64,000 nucleotides of DNA. Source: Adiantum capillus-veneris. Lineage: Eukaryota; Streptophyta; Polypodiopsida; Polypodiales; Pteridaceae. Both the position numbers and the translations under genes were made by a program. The notes under the pieces are model-generated. The model was not told where the DNA came from, ran no database searches, and was given only the letters and a program-made list of their open reading frames with translations. The stretch spans positions 15,085,077 to 15,149,076 of the forward strand of contig CM043946.1 in assembly GCA_014529385.2 (NCBI GenBank). Direction: 5' to 3'. This document shows, in pieces, positions 11,411-22,870 of the stretch. How positions within the stretch are numbered: position 1 is the stretch's first letter; each line of letters opens with the position of its first letter.

Positions 11411-12480
11411 TTAAAAATATGGAATACCTTGACATACCTTTTGTTGGAGGATACGGAGCCGGATTGTTGTTGTAGTTCTCTTTCCAAATGGTTGCCCAAT
11501 TTTCCATCGTGTCTTTAGAGGTGTCTTCCCATTTGTTGAATCCTTGTGCTTGCTATGACCTTGGGGTAAGAAACGATGGTTTTTTGGATAGATTACTTTG
11601 CGTAAGGCATCAAGCCTCTCCGTCACCGATGATGGCCCGAAAGTAGGACATGCATTGTGACCCGATGTGGACAACCTTGCATACATATCATATGGTTAGA
11701 GAGATAGAGGGATAAAGAGAGAGAGAGAGAGATAGAGAGAAAGAGATAGGATATACCAAAATTCTCTCCAAGCCCACGATAGTCATGCATAGTCCACATA
11801 AGGATTCCCCTCACAATTGCTTCTCTCCCCCCCTTTGTAAGTGAGACATCTACAACATGAATTCCTCTCCATAACTCCTCCAACTCCCTGATGAGGGTCT
11901 CAAGGTAGACATCAAGATTTGACACTTTGTACTTCCCTAGCACAAGCAAGGAAAGAATTAGATTTCCCTTCTTGGTTGTCTTCCATGGTGGAATATTGTA
12001 GTTGATGATCACCACAAGCCAAGTGCTCCATGAAGTAGACTTAGTGCCGAAGGGGTTGACACCATCACTTGCTAACCCAAGCCTCAAGTTTCGAGGCTCC
12101 AACCCAAACTTTGGCCATGGAGTTTCGATGTGCCTCCATGCAGGTGAATTGACAGTGACATGCATCATTCTATGATTCGAGTGGTGGTTGGTATGCCACA
12201 CAAAAAGCTCCACGATAGACATGTTTTTAAACATGTATTGAATGAGAGGAATTAAAGGAAAATATCTCAGTACCTTGCAGGGTAGGTGCATCCCACTCAA
12301 TCCGGTCTTGCATCATGCTTCTCCACACATGGGACATGGGGTAGCATGTGCTTGCTCATTGTGGTATAGCATGCAATCATTGACGCATGCATGGATGCGC
12401 TCATACTCCATTCCAAGTGCAGTGACATACGATCTAGCTCGTTGACGATCAAGAGGCATGTGGTGATCTTTCTGGAAACC
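11411..12480 (-). pseudogene. CACTA (En/Spm) TNP2-type transposase, broken copy 1
   Basis: On the minus strand from about 12480 a frame reads LGMEYERIHACVNDCMLYHNEQA then CPMCGEA, the diagnostic TNP2 zinc-containing block. It continues (12300-11623) through CKVLRYFPLIPLIQYMFK, DSPAWRHIE-like, LGLASDGVNPFG, VVIINYNIPPW, VYLETLIRELEELW and GILMWTMHDY. A second piece (11686-11411) carries the following CPTFGP...KVIYPKNHRFLP block. Stops (for example after CGEA) and frame changes show decay. It differs from the TNP2 of the CACTA element at 15975, so it is another family member. Downstream (11411 to 11130) homology fades. The element's own ends are not visible. Confidence 0.8.
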
Positions 12481-13550
12481 TTTTTTCCATCAAACTACAA
12501 CAAAGAGGTGAATTAATAATTGCAACAAGGACGCAACACCATACAATGAGCTAGAGAGATGTATAAAAAATCATATTTCAAACATACCCAAGGAGTGCAT
12601 CGACACTTGCATTGCTTCAAGCAAATTTTTATTCAACCAAATTTTACTTGCAAGTTGAGGACTTCCAATGATGCCCACAGCAGTGAGAACTATGCACCAT
12701 TGTAAAGAGGTGTTTGGGCACTCGCAATCAATCTGTCCTCCATTACCGCTGCTCGTTGAGTGCATGGCTGGCAATCCTCTACCTCAAAGTGCGATGAGTG
12801 AGAGGGAAAAGGAGCTTTCAAAGTAGAGCTAATTGGAGGATCACCATGCGGTGCACCCAATTCGTCCAATAGATCTTGCCTCTATCGTTCGGCTTTGCGC
12901 ACTGATGCACCACCAACAAAAACAGACCAACGGGGCACCTCCTCAAGGGAGTGGTGAGTGGGGCTCTCATCTCTCCGAGTGCTTTTTCGAGGATGCCAAA
13001 GTCCTTCGTTCTCCATGTGCTCCAATGCAATGCACCTCAAGCGAGGGATTGCCCTTTGGCACTTGGAGAAAGGGACAAGGGAGTTTTTCCTTGAGCCATC
13101 GATCACGTTCAGGGCCTCCAAGGGAGCCACGATCATCCTAGTCGACGTCTTGCACACGCGACAAATTTTTTATTTAGTCATATGTGACCTAAAAAGTAAA
13201 ATTTTAATTAAAAATTATTGTATATTTCAATAAAAAAAGAAATCACTATAAATTCAAAGAGAATAAAGTGCAATGAGTGTACTAGATGGGTTAATTTTTA
13301 ATCGTAAATATCTAAAAGTACGTAAAAGATGTACTTAGAAAACATCTAAAAGTACTCATAAAGAAATTAAAAGTCTTCATAAAAAAACTCAGAAGGCTAA
13401 GAAATAAAATTATTGATATCTGAGGTAGAGAGGGTGGTTTGTACCCCTCCCCGCAACCTTGAAACCTTTGTATCTATTTGAAATGATGTTGCACGGAAAT
13501 AATCGCAGTAAAGGACGTGGTAATAATCGAAGTAATATCTGTGGTAATCA
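12481..13550. other. Unassigned stretch
   Basis: Upstream of TNP2 copy 1 on the minus strand short ORFs (12571-12774, 12882-13157) may be the decayed N-terminal part of that transposase or its 5' region, but I recognise no motif. From 13160 to 13550 the sequence is A+T-rich without coding signal. Confidence 0.4.
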
Positions 13551-13883
13551 TTAGGGCCAATTTGGATGAAAAAGGGGCTGTGTAAGAATCTAAAAAGGGG
13601 CAACCTAAAAAAGACCATGAAGATCTTACCAAAACTATTCAACATGGGTACTCAATTGGATAGAGCTCATCAAGCGCCACAGATGGACCATTTGAGCACT
13701 AAATTTGGAGTTCATATGCAAAAGTTATGGCTAAAATAGTGCAAAATATTCCAAAAGCAAGTGAAGGAGATCTTGACACGTGTACAAAAGTGCCATACTT
13801 TTGGAAATGTGGCTCCTCCTTGATCCTTAGATCAAGAATAGAGAAACACTAAACAACCCTTATTTCATCCAAATTGGCCCTAA
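13551..13883. mobile_element. MITE-like element with 21-bp terminal inverted repeats
   Basis: The ends TTAGGGCCAATTTGGATGAA(A) at 13551-13571 and its exact reverse complement at 13863-13883 enclose 291 bases with no ORF. Length and non-coding interior fit a miniature inverted-repeat element. The GGGCCxxxTTGG-type ends resemble some PIF/Harbinger or hAT MITEs. Flanks TCA and TGA do not give a clean target duplication, so the superfamily is open. Confidence 0.55.
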
Positions 13884-13929
13884 TGAGTCATGATAATCCT
13901 TGGTGCCTAAAAAAGGAAGAACGATAAGA

Positions 13930-13953
13930 GTATGCCACGTTTTTGTGGCATAC
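13930..13953. other. Short perfect hairpin
   Basis: GTATGCCAC and GTGGCATAC form a 9-bp stem with a 6-base loop. No rRNA, tRNA or Helitron end context was found around it. Confidence 0.4.
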
Positions 13954-14089
13954 CCTGCCTTCTTTCTCTCCTCCATCGTGCCTGCTTCAAGCTCCCTCTC
14001 CCCTACTCCAACTCCCACACCCTAACTCTCTTTTGGTCCCTTGTCAATCTCTCTCCACCTTCTCTCTCACACAGACACATGAACACGCA

Positions 14090-14402
14090 CGCACGCACAC
14101 ACATTCCATTCAAAGAGGAGCAAATTACTTCTTTGAAAAATTTCCACTTGCATTCTAATGTTGGGCTCTCTAAATTCTCTATCATGCTTAACATTTGGTT
14201 TACCATATCAGCATATATAAATGCACGTTTGAAGTCTAGACGTAGGTACGAATGATTTACATCATGATTGAAGGCTACATGCTCGGGTCTTTTATCACAC
14301 TTGAAGTCAATACATAACATCCTATCATCCGGTTCCGGATTCCATTCACCAAGTGTAAAGCTTTGTATGCATTCTAGAGTGTGTAAAGCTTTGTATGCAT
14401 TC
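14090..14402 (-). pseudogene. LINE endonuclease, C-terminal piece (left of the CACTA insertion)
   Basis: On the minus strand, FTLGEWNPEPDDRMLCIDFKCD follows directly on the LINE endonuclease frame that stops at 37786 on the other side of the CACTA element. It matches the end of the Exo_endo_phos domain of non-LTR retrotransposons, where a W-x-x-x-SDH block is usual; here SDH reads DDR, so the catalytic His is lost. About 100 further residues follow (14320-14003), then GT/GA-rich simple repeats. A 24-bp tandem duplication (GTGTAAAGCTTTGTATGCAT) sits at 14355-14402 next to the insertion point. Confidence 0.65.
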
Positions 14403-14405
14403 TAG
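14403..14405. repeat. CACTA target duplication TAG, left
   Basis: TAG here and TAG at 37783-37785 flank the CACTA ends; a 3-bp duplication is characteristic of the superfamily. Confidence 0.85.
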
Positions 14406-14520
14406 CACTACAAGAGGTACTTCACATTAGCGAGCTCGCAGTGCGATGCTTAAAAGTGAAAATTCGCGACGTCTCTTTGGGCGTCGCTAGTCTATTTGTA
14501 ACATAGCGATGCCGACATGG
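14406..14520. repeat. CACTA left terminal and subterminal repeat region
   Basis: The 12-bp TIR is followed by subterminal motifs: TTAGCGAG (about 14430), GGGCGTCGCTAG (14479-14490) and TAGCGATG (14504-14511). The same core recurs at the right end. Such motifs bind the TNPA-like protein in En/Spm. Confidence 0.75.
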
Positions 14521-14591
14521 GTAAAAAGTAAACCTAGAGCGTCCGAAAACTCAGATCTCATATCTGAGTTTTCGGCGCTCAAGCAAGCAAA

Positions 14592-14631
14592 GAGGTAACC
14601 CGTGCTCTCCCTCCCTCTCTCTCTCTTTCTT

Positions 14632-14682
<51 letters not shown>

Positions 14683-14749
14683 AGGAGAGGAAGGAGAGCC
14701 AGGTATGCTCCTTCCCTCTCCTTTCTCTCATGTTCCCTTCCCCTCTTTC

Positions 14750-14785
<36 letters not shown>

Positions 14786-14877
14786 GCTCTCTCACTCACA
14801 CACACACACACACACTCTCTCTCTCTCTCTCTCGCTCTCTCCCTCACACACACACACACACACACACACATTGTGTG

Positions 14878-14926
<49 letters not shown>

Positions 14927-15130
14927 ACATGCATAAACAAAAAAAAAACACACACACACATGCATAAACAAAGAATGCATACACACACACATTGAGAGAG
15001 AGAGAGAGAGAGAGAGATAAAACAAAGAGAGAGAGGAGAAAACAAAGAGAAAGAGAGAGAGAGTAAAAAACCAAAGAGAGAGAGAGGGGGAGAAGACAAA
15101 AGAGAGAGGTAAGGGGAGAAAACAAAGAGA
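14592..15130. repeat. Microsatellite cluster (CT)n, (CA)n, (GA)n
   Basis: Long dinucleotide runs alternate: CA 14635-14677, CT 14748-14792, CA 14797-14815, CT 14814-14840, CA 14847-14870, GA 14880-14924, then further GA/CA runs. Long ORFs on both strands here are dinucleotide artefacts. Confidence 0.95.
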
Positions 15131-15870
15131 GAAAAATATTTAAATTAGATTAGGCTACATTACATTTAAATTTATGTTTATGTTCAGTTTTAGATTAGGT
15201 TAGATTAGATTAGATTTAGGTTTTTTTTGAGTTTAAGATTAAATTAGATATAGATTTACGTTCGATAGACTAGCTTTTTTTAGATTTAGGTTAGATTTTA
15301 GTGCATGTCAATGAAGGTGCGCTTTGCCCAAAGAGCAAACACTAGTTACACAACAATATATATATTTCCATCAGAATCTGACACCTATTAACTCACACAC
15401 TAACCATATTCAATTAGCCACGAATCACCACATGTTCAATTAGGTTAGATTCAAGATTAGACTTTGGATTGAGTTTTTATATTAGAGTCTACCTTCAAGA
15501 TTATGGTTAAAAAATTAGAGTTCAACGAACGGTGATCCCTCTCTTTCTCCCTATGGATGCGACCTTAAGCTGGAAAGCTTTCAACAGCATGCTACTCATA
15601 TTGGAGGCCAACATCTAATGTGCTAAGTAATCCCTCAAAAAAATTAGATCTATCGTGAAAAGATGTTAAGATGCTGTGAAATGCTAAGGTTTTGTCCACT
15701 TAATGCACTATCATGTAGACGTGGGTAGGTAGATTTCTTGTACCCATGAATATAGGCATTGACCAATAAAGACGAGATTATAATCCGGTGGTTCTGATCT
15801 CCGTGCACCTCTAGACCGAGGTGTGCAGGGATTGGACATGACTAAAGAATGTGAGGTAGTTTACAGTGTG

Positions 15871-15911
<41 letters not shown>

Positions 15912-15974
15912 AAGACGGAGGATGCCAATAGAAGATTAAATTTATGTCCAGGTTATAAGGTTTTCACTCTCATT
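15131..15974. other. CACTA 5' non-coding region
   Basis: No gene seen. It holds T+A-rich degenerate repeats (TTAGATTAGATT type, 15140-15300), a (GA)n run at 15871-15909 and presumably the transposase promoter and 5' leader. Confidence 0.6.
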
Positions 15975-18668
15975 ATGAGTAGTGACGAGGATGTGGGGCC
16001 GTCCAACCGAAACACCTATCTCTCAACAAGGATTTTATGTCCTTGTAATCAATGCAAGCATGCTGTGCGACGGATAAGGCGCGTTTCTTTGTAGCACGTT
16101 CGCGAGTTTCGTGATTTAGATCCATCTATTATAGATTGATTTGTTGCCAATTGTAACTTGTCAACTCTGACGTTGGCCATCAGGCAACAATCTTGCAACC
16201 CAATAGACGTGTGCACAGGCGCTTTGGTCAAGCAGCATATGTGAGGCCATAAGATGTAGCCTTTGACAGCAACGGGGATGATCATGCACACCACATTCCC
16301 AACCAGGCAATGTTTGAGCCTGAGATCAATGAAATGATGGAGACAATCATGGATTCAGAAAGGCTTATCTATGATTATATAAAAAGTGAAGCTGATACAC
16401 CATTGTATGATGGAGCACGTGCGTATAGATTGAAGGCGCTCCTGGTTCTTCTCAACATGGAGACAAAGTTTGTATGGAGTGACACTAGCGTCACAACGCT
16501 TTTTAGATGATCAATTACAATGTGTTTACTTTAATAAAAAACTCTAGTTGTATAATGATCTGATAGATTTTTACACGATTGTACCGCATTTTTTTCGCTG
16601 TGTAGATTTCTCAAAGAGCACATGCTTCCAGTTGATAATGTGATGCCAGATTCTAGAAAGGAAGCAAGAAAGATCTTGCAAAACTTGGGGATGGATTACA
16701 ATTCGATCAACACTTGTCCTAACGATTGCATTCTTTTCAAAGGAGAATACATAGACATGGAGAAGTGCCCGAAATGTGATTCCAAGAGATATCGCGTAGA
16801 TCTCCACAGAACAAAAATTCACAAAAGGTTTTGTGACATTTTCCTCTGCTTCCTCGCATCAAGAATTTCTTCGAATGTCAGTCCATGGCCTCCCTAGCAT
16901 CATGGCATGAGGAGAATAAATCTTCGGATGGTGTGCTATAGATTCCTACAGATTGCACAGCTTGGAAACATATAGATGAAACATGGTCGGATTTTTCCAG
17001 GGAAGCTTGAAATTTGCTCCTAGGACTCACTATGGATGGCGTAAATCCATTTGGTCAAAGATTAACATCTTACAGTGTATGGCCCGTTGTTATCGTCAAC
17101 TACAACATTCCCCCGTGGTTGACTACGAAGAAGGAGCACCTATGGCTAAGCTTGATTATGCCGAGGTGGTATAAAGTGAAGAATATGGATGTGTATCTTC
17201 GTCCACTATTGGAAGAGCTACAACAATTGTGGATTGGCATAGAAGTGGTGGATATGAGTCGACACATAGGTCGACAGAATGCTTTGATCAGAGGCATTCT
17301 AATGTGGACCATGCATGACTAGCCCGAACTAACAGAATGCTCAGGTAACTTACACTTAAACTTAAACACTGTAAATCTTGGTTTTTCTCAAGCTTATCTA
17401 TTAGCATGTGTATACATGCAGGGCTTCAAACAAGCGGATACAGAGCATGTGTCACATGTGGACCTAGACTGGATGCACGTCGGGTGTCCTCATTGAAGAA
17501 GCAAACCTACGAAGTTCATAAAGCGTATCTTCCAGAGAATCATGTGTTACACGATGGCTTTTTGGGAAGAGAGCCATCGAGGATGTCTACACAAGCATGG
17601 TTAGAGCAGAAGGAGATGTGTGATGATGGTTTGCCCCCAGGGATGACGAGACTCTCTCTATGGCATAAGTTACCATATTGGCCCCTACTCATGATCAATC
17701 ACTTGCTCGATCCAATGCACATATTCAAGAATGTGGGTAATCTACTATGGGACCATCTGACCGGCAAGAAAGACACTTTGGGAGCCAGGGTTGACCTTAC
17801 AAATGTGGATCGTATGGAGCAATATTGGCCACAGACAACATTCGATGGATTGATTAAACTCCCTAAAGCGCCATGGATTTTGACAGGAGCCCAAGAACGC
17901 AAAGTAAAAGAGACCATTCAATCTGTGCGGACCCCCACTAGCGTAATGCACTCGCTCCGAACGTGTTTTACTAAAGAAGGAAAGCTTACCGGTTTGAAGT
18001 CACACGACTGGCATAAAATGTGTCAAGTATGTTCATAGTGGAATATATCATAGCTTAGTGGGAATTGTGTAACAAATTTGTGTGTGGACTTTAATATCAT
18101 TGCTGCATGTGTTTTGCAGTTTATTTTACCGGTGGCCATTGAGGGATGTTTGTCTCTTGACGCCCATAACACAATCTACAAACTTGCGAAGTTAGTGCAA
18201 TGGATCTCACAAAAGGAGACCAACATAGACTCCGTACCATTCACCAAACTAAACGGTGGGGAGGTTGTGTGCATGTTTGAGAAACACTTTCCTACTACCA
18301 TGCTAACCATTCAGGTGCATTTTCTTGTTCACATAGTTGATAAGGTGGAAATAGCTGGCATAGTACATTCCAGATGGATGTTCTTTTTACAACGTTTCAT
18401 GAATACGCTCAAGGGATATGTGCGTCAGAAGGCACGTCCGAAGGGTAGCATGGCAGAAGGTTTGCTGGTATCAGAGTCCCTAGTGGACATTGTAGAGTGG
18501 CTACACAAATTTGATAAAGCCCGGGACACGCTATGGCGAACCATAGATGATGAGCGTATATCTAGGATTGTGATGTGCAATCTCGGTGCTGAGAAGAAGA
18601 TGATGGAAGATCTAGAGGATAAAATCAACCGATTTTGCATGCTTCACAATCCAGTGATGCAAAAGTAG
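15975..18668 (+). pseudogene. CACTA transposase, TNP2 and DUF4218 exons
   Basis: ATG 15975 opens MSSDEDVGPS and, about 20 residues on, RILCPCNQCKHAVRR, the transposase-associated zinc motif (PF13963 type). The TNP2 core follows: EADTPLYDGARAYRLKALLVL (16400), an intron ending TAG at about 16606, MLPVDNVMPDSRKEARKIL, CPNDCILFKGEY, CPKC, LGLTMDGVNPFG, VVIVNYNIPPW and GILMWTMHD. After an intron near 17345-17421 comes ACVTCGPRLDARRVSSLKKQTY and HKLPYWPLLMINHLLDPMHI. A clear GT-AG intron is 18027-18119. The next exon is DUF4218: FVRQKARPKGSMAE-like, with VHFLVHIVDKVEIAG and RWMFFLQRFMNTLKGYVRQ. Several in-frame stops (near 16096, 16832, 16941, 17010 and 17320) inactivate it. Confidence 0.88.
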
Positions 18669-18951
18669 ATTTCACAATATGAGGATGCAAAGCAAGAGCG
18701 ACAAAGGACATGAATTGAGTGGAGATGGGGAAGACGACCACCGATGCACTATCCGACGGGTCTGGAGATCCTACCAACATCCATGAGCTTAAGATGGTCA
18801 CACAACCAATTGAAAAGTGCACAATAGTGCTGTGAAGAAGTGACTGAGGAGGAGTGGGAATACTCTCGGGGTTGCATGACCAAGGTAAGTTTGCAATGTA
18901 CGACTAGTGACTTTTTAGATGTTTGAATGGCCGCTCATAATCTTTGTTGGT
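18669..18951. other. Linker between DUF4218 and DUF4216 exons
   Basis: Decayed coding or intronic sequence of the CACTA transposase. An intron-like GTAAGT is at 18885-18890. No separate gene seen. Confidence 0.45.
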
Positions 18952-18954
18952 TGT

Positions 18955-19492
18955 AGTATAAGTCATACACAGGGGCATGGTGTAAAGGTTGCCATTTTAG
19001 GGTAGAGCGGATCGACAAAAAGCGTTTTACTCAAGATTGTGGAATCATGGTAAAATTTGAACAGTCTAGTCGACGACGGTCCTCTGATGCAAATCCTGTG
19101 GTGGTGGAACTCACTTACTTCAGCACGCTACAAGAGATTTTGAGGATCGATTATAGAGGATTTTTTGTCGACTTGTTCGACTTGTAATGGTTCAAGATAA
19201 TCATGGAGGGTCGCAACGCTACTGTGCGTAGAGGAGAGTCTCGTTTTCTTGAGGTGGATTCAACTAAGAAATGGACTGACTTAAGAGACACTTTCGTACT
19301 ATCCGAGCATTGTGAACAAGTAAGTATGTAAACAGTTAACATCCAATTTTAGAAGTTATGTGCTTGAAAGCTCTCATGTAACTTATGTGGCTCTCGCAAG
19401 TGATATTTTATCCTACAAAGTCTCCATCCAACTGGTGGTACGTCATAGAGGTAGCCCCTTGTAGCGCACGGACGTATGAAGGCTACCATGTG
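18955..19492 (+). pseudogene. CACTA transposase, DUF4216 exons (interrupted by element A)
   Basis: KSYTGAWCKGCHFRVERID, then FTQDCGIMVKFEQ, VVVELTYFSTLQEILRIDYRGFFVDLFDL and LEVDSTKKWTDLRDTFVLSEHCEQ follow the DUF4216 pattern: TQNSGV, a Y-G-x-L-x-x-I-x-x-LDY block, the VxLFxCxW block and the PFILAxQ block. A TAA at 19185-19187 interrupts after FDL. An intron from about 19321 joins VIFYPTKSPSNWWYVIEVAP, the usual QVFYxxDP...WxVV block. The Ty3 element A is inserted at 19493 with TSD ATGTG, and the tail resumes at 35051. Confidence 0.8.
19488..19492. repeat. Element A target duplication ATGTG, left
   Basis: ATGTG here and ATGTG at 35046-35050 flank the LTRs of A exactly. Confidence 0.9.
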
Positions 19493-20079
19493 TGTGCGCT
19501 CCTTGCCGCACTGTCAAAGCAAGGGACTTGCCGATACACCGTGTGCGAGCCACCAATGGCTCCAAGCACACAACAAGACTAATCTAGAAAGCTCAAAAGA
19601 GGGCAATGGTGTGTCACTCACCGCTCTATGCTCCTGCCGTGGAGGATTCCTCGCCGCGATGAAGAAGAAGCTGCAGTCGTGCCGCGCTCAACCGTTTCGC
19701 CGCCGTCGTGCTTTCGTAATGCTCGATCGCACACACACTCGCCCTCTCTCTCTCTCTCTCACATGCACACACACACGAGGAGGTGAAGAAGAAGAAGATG
19801 GAGATGGAGATGGAGCAAGAGCACTCTTCTATTGCACAAATGAGAGAATGAGTGAATTTTAGGTTTAGTTGGCTTTTATATGAGCTCACCCCATTCACAC
19901 TTGGTCGCCCATGCTTAGCCAACTAATCCCTTGAATGTCCCAGTTAGAGTGCGCCTCTCATCGGCGATCACTCTTACCCTTTTCCTATTGGTCCGACAAT
20001 CCCGGTACCTGACTCTACCAAATACATAATACACGTCCGTCGTAGGTGATGGGGTGTCCGTGAGCCGTGAGGGTTAACA
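19493..20079 (-). repeat. Element A 3' LTR (in its own sense)
   Basis: 587 bp, a direct copy of 34419-35045. It differs mainly in a shorter (CT)n(CA)n tract (19742-19775) and scattered substitutions. Confidence 0.95.
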
Positions 20080-20095
20080 TGCCCCCCTTCCTGAT
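20080..20095 (-). other. Element A polypurine tract
   Basis: On the minus strand AGGAAGGGGGGCA ends exactly at the LTR start, the expected plus-strand primer. Confidence 0.8.
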
Positions 20096-21444
20096 GTAGA
20101 TTCCGTCCTCGAAAGCTATTTGAGTTGAAGCTCGTTCGTCGAGGTGGAAGAGCATTTGAGATGAATGTCCTTAGCCTTCTTCAGTCACTGCAAAATCAAA
20201 CAACATTGGCACAGTAATTGCATTCTCATAAGTGATTAAAAAGCATATGCAGTTTTAGGTAGACAAATAGATTGGTAAAAGAATTTCAAACAATTTGTCA
20301 GCAATGAACATTAAATTGCAATGTAATCAAATGCATAAACATATGTAAAGGTAAAAAATTAAACAAGTCTGGGGTCGCTAATTTGACGGTCGAAAGGCAC
20401 TAGAGATCGAATATTAATACCATGGATAAGCTTCTTAATTTTGTGTGGTCAATTAAGTTGTTTAATCGCGAGAGCCAAGTATTCATGTTCGAGGGCTGAC
20501 TAGAGGCTATATCTAGAAGACCTTGTAGTTAAGCTACCATAAAAGGAATTTCTCATGAAATCATCGCCTGACTGATTACTTTTTCTTTGACCCCCCAAAG
20601 TCTTTTCACAGTGATTCAATTTTGATGTGTGTGCTTATTTTGTATGCCTTGTGTTTTTTTCTTTTCAAGTAAAAGCGCCCATACTGGGAACCTCTAGGGC
20701 TCTAGTACCATAGGCAATACATGTGAGTGAAGTACCAAATCAAGCTGAGATTTCTCTTCCAGCTTAAGATTTGGCACTTTGATTTTTTGTTTGTTCATAT
20801 TCAGCATTTTAATTTTGTAACTTTGGGGGGTCATATAACACTGATACACCTCCCCAGGCTCATCACACTAGTAAACTCCCTTTATAATACTTAAGCTAAA
20901 GGTCAATAGGGTCAAGCCCACTAGAAAGCCCTAGTACATTCACACAATGCTGCCTAAATCGGATTAAGAACCTAAGTAACCATTGATTATTAGGAAGGCA
21001 TTCCCCATGGTATTAAGAGAAGATTTCTAACACCTAACTTGGTCAAACTAGCTTATCGGACTGCTTGATTTTTAAACCTAGACAAGTGATTATGACAAAA
21101 AATTACATTGAATTAAATGTTTGATACTAAGCAAATGCGGTGAATATTAGGCTACCAATCACAATTAAAGCTGACAATCATAGATGCAAAAAAGATAAGG
21201 GGCAATGCTAATGGACAAAAAACACCTATTTGTGTCGATGGTCGCGCTTGATTTGAAGAGTGAGTCAAGATAAAGATTCCATGAAGGTCCAAATCCTGCC
21301 AATAGCAACACGCTCCTGTACACACTAGGAAACAAAAGGAATACCTCCAGGAGGCACATTAGTGGAAAAAGGTACCAACACTTATTGAACACAACAAAAA
21401 ACATAAGGAACCCTAACCTAATTATTTGCACTCCCCCTAGAGAG
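20096..21444. other. Element A 3' untranslated region
   Basis: 1.35 kb between the last ORF and the purine tract. I see no conserved domain. A minus-strand hydrophobic ORF at 21165-21431 lacks an ATG at its start and is weakly supported. Confidence 0.5.
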
Positions 21445-21586
21445 TCAAGGGAATAGGATATTGTAGAGGTTGGGGGGAAACCCTAAGGCTAAACCCCTAT
21501 CTTCGTCGTCGAGATAAACAAAGTCATCATCCATGAGACCATATGTGTCATCCGTGTAGTCGTGTAAATTTCCTTCTTCATCATAG

Positions 21587-21591
21587 GTGCC
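21587..21591. repeat. TRIM target duplication GTGCC, left
   Basis: GTGCC here and at 23513-23517 flank the TRIM exactly. Confidence 0.9.
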
Positions 21592-21733
21592 TGTTGAGCT
21601 TATATGTGAAGCTACTCAATATATGGCTTCTCTATATATGGCACCCAGGTCCCCTCTATATATACATCATCTCATGTGTGTATTCTACACACTTTGGGGT
21701 TCTACTTCTTTGCTCTCTCCTTCTCTCTCAACA
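21592..21733 (+). repeat. TRIM 5' LTR
   Basis: 142 bp with TGTTGAG/CTCAACA ends and TATATATGG and TATATATAC boxes that may act as promoter. Confidence 0.95.
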
Positions 21734-21745
21734 TGGTATCAGAGC
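21734..21745 (+). other. TRIM primer-binding site
   Basis: TGGTATCAGAGC directly after the LTR matches the 3' end of plant initiator tRNA-Met. Confidence 0.9.
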
Positions 21746-21786
21746 AGTACGTTTTTGTTTTCGATTTTCCTCCTAATCAAAATCCA

Positions 21787-22870
21787 TTTTGCAAAAACTA
21801 CTCGCGGGAGGGATCGGAATCGATGTGGTCTACAACTTTGCAGAAGGAAGTTTCTTCAAATTCTGCACCGATTTTGAGTTATCATTCGCGGACTGCGTAC
21901 ATACCTGAAAAACAGCTTCCGCGTTTTGTTTTTAATTTTTCTGCTAATTGGAAATGATTTTGCAGAAACTACCCACAAAAGAGACTGGAATCGATGTGGT
22001 CTACAACTTTGCAGAAGGAAGTGTTTTCAAATTCTGCACCGATTTTGAGTTATCGTACGCGGACTGCGTACATACCTGAAAAGAAACTTCCGTTTTTTGT
22101 TTTTGATTTTTCTACTAATTGAAAACAATTTTGCAGAAACGACCCAGTATGAAGACCGAAATCGATGTGGTCTACAACTTTGCAGAAGGAAGTGTTTTCA
22201 AATTCTGCACCGATTTTGAGTTATCGTACGCGGACTGCGTACATACCTGAAAAGAAACTTCCGTTTTTTGTTTTAAATTTTCTGCTAATTGAAAACAATT
22301 TTGCAGAAACTACCCGCTGTGAAGACCGAAATCGATGTGGTCTACAACTTTGCAGAAGGAAGTGTTTTCAAATTCTGCACCGATTTTGAGTTATCGTTCG
22401 CGGACTGCGTACATACCTCAAAAGCAACTTTCGCTTTTTGTTTTTGATTTTTCTGCTTATTGAAAACGATTTTGCAGAAACTACTCGCGGAACAGACCGG
22501 AATCGATGTGGTCTACAACTTTGCAGAAGAAAGTGTTTTCAAATTCTGCACCGATTTTGAGTTATCGTTCGCGGACTGCGTACATACCTAAAAAGCAATT
22601 TCCGTTTTTTGTTTTTTATTTTTCTGCTTATTGAAAACGATTTTGCAGAAACTACTCGCGTGAGAGACCGGAATCGATGTGTTCTACAACTTTGCAGAAG
22701 AAACTACCCGCGATGGGGATTGGAATCGATGTGGTCTATAACTTTGCAGAAGAAAGTTTCTCTAAATTCTGCACCGATTTTGGGTTATCGTATCGGACTG
22801 CGAATATGTTTGAAAATCAAAATTTTACTTTTTGCTTTTGATTTTTCTCATAATTGAAAACTTCTCAATT
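21787..22870 (+). repeat. 171-bp tandem repeat array inside the TRIM
   Basis: Units start with TTTTGCA(G)AAAC at 21787, 21958, 22129, 22299, 22470 and 22641, giving spacings of 171, 171, 170, 171 and 171. A short 52-base partial unit starts at about 22641-22693 and a diverged last unit ends near 22870. Each unit holds GATGTGGTCTACAACTTTG and a small hairpin around CGCGGACTGCG. Confidence 0.9.

Noticed and set aside
13930-13953. Hairpin as a Helitron 3' end
   Set aside because: No CTRR immediately after the hairpin and no Rep/helicase or TC start found.
14592-15125. Several long ORFs on both strands
   Set aside because: They consist of Ser/Leu, Thr/His, Cys/Val or Arg/Glu alternations from (CT)n, (CA)n and (GA)n runs; no real gene.
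21165-21431. 88-codon hydrophobic minus-strand ORF that might be an envelope-like membrane protein
   Set aside because: It starts at GTG, not ATG, has no signal peptide plus ectodomain layout, and lies after the X2 stop in an otherwise non-coding region; chance is as likely.
21787-22870. Regular repeats resembling a CRISPR array
   Set aside because: Units are 171 bp, tandem and without unique spacers, in a plant TRIM between LTRs; this is a tandem repeat.
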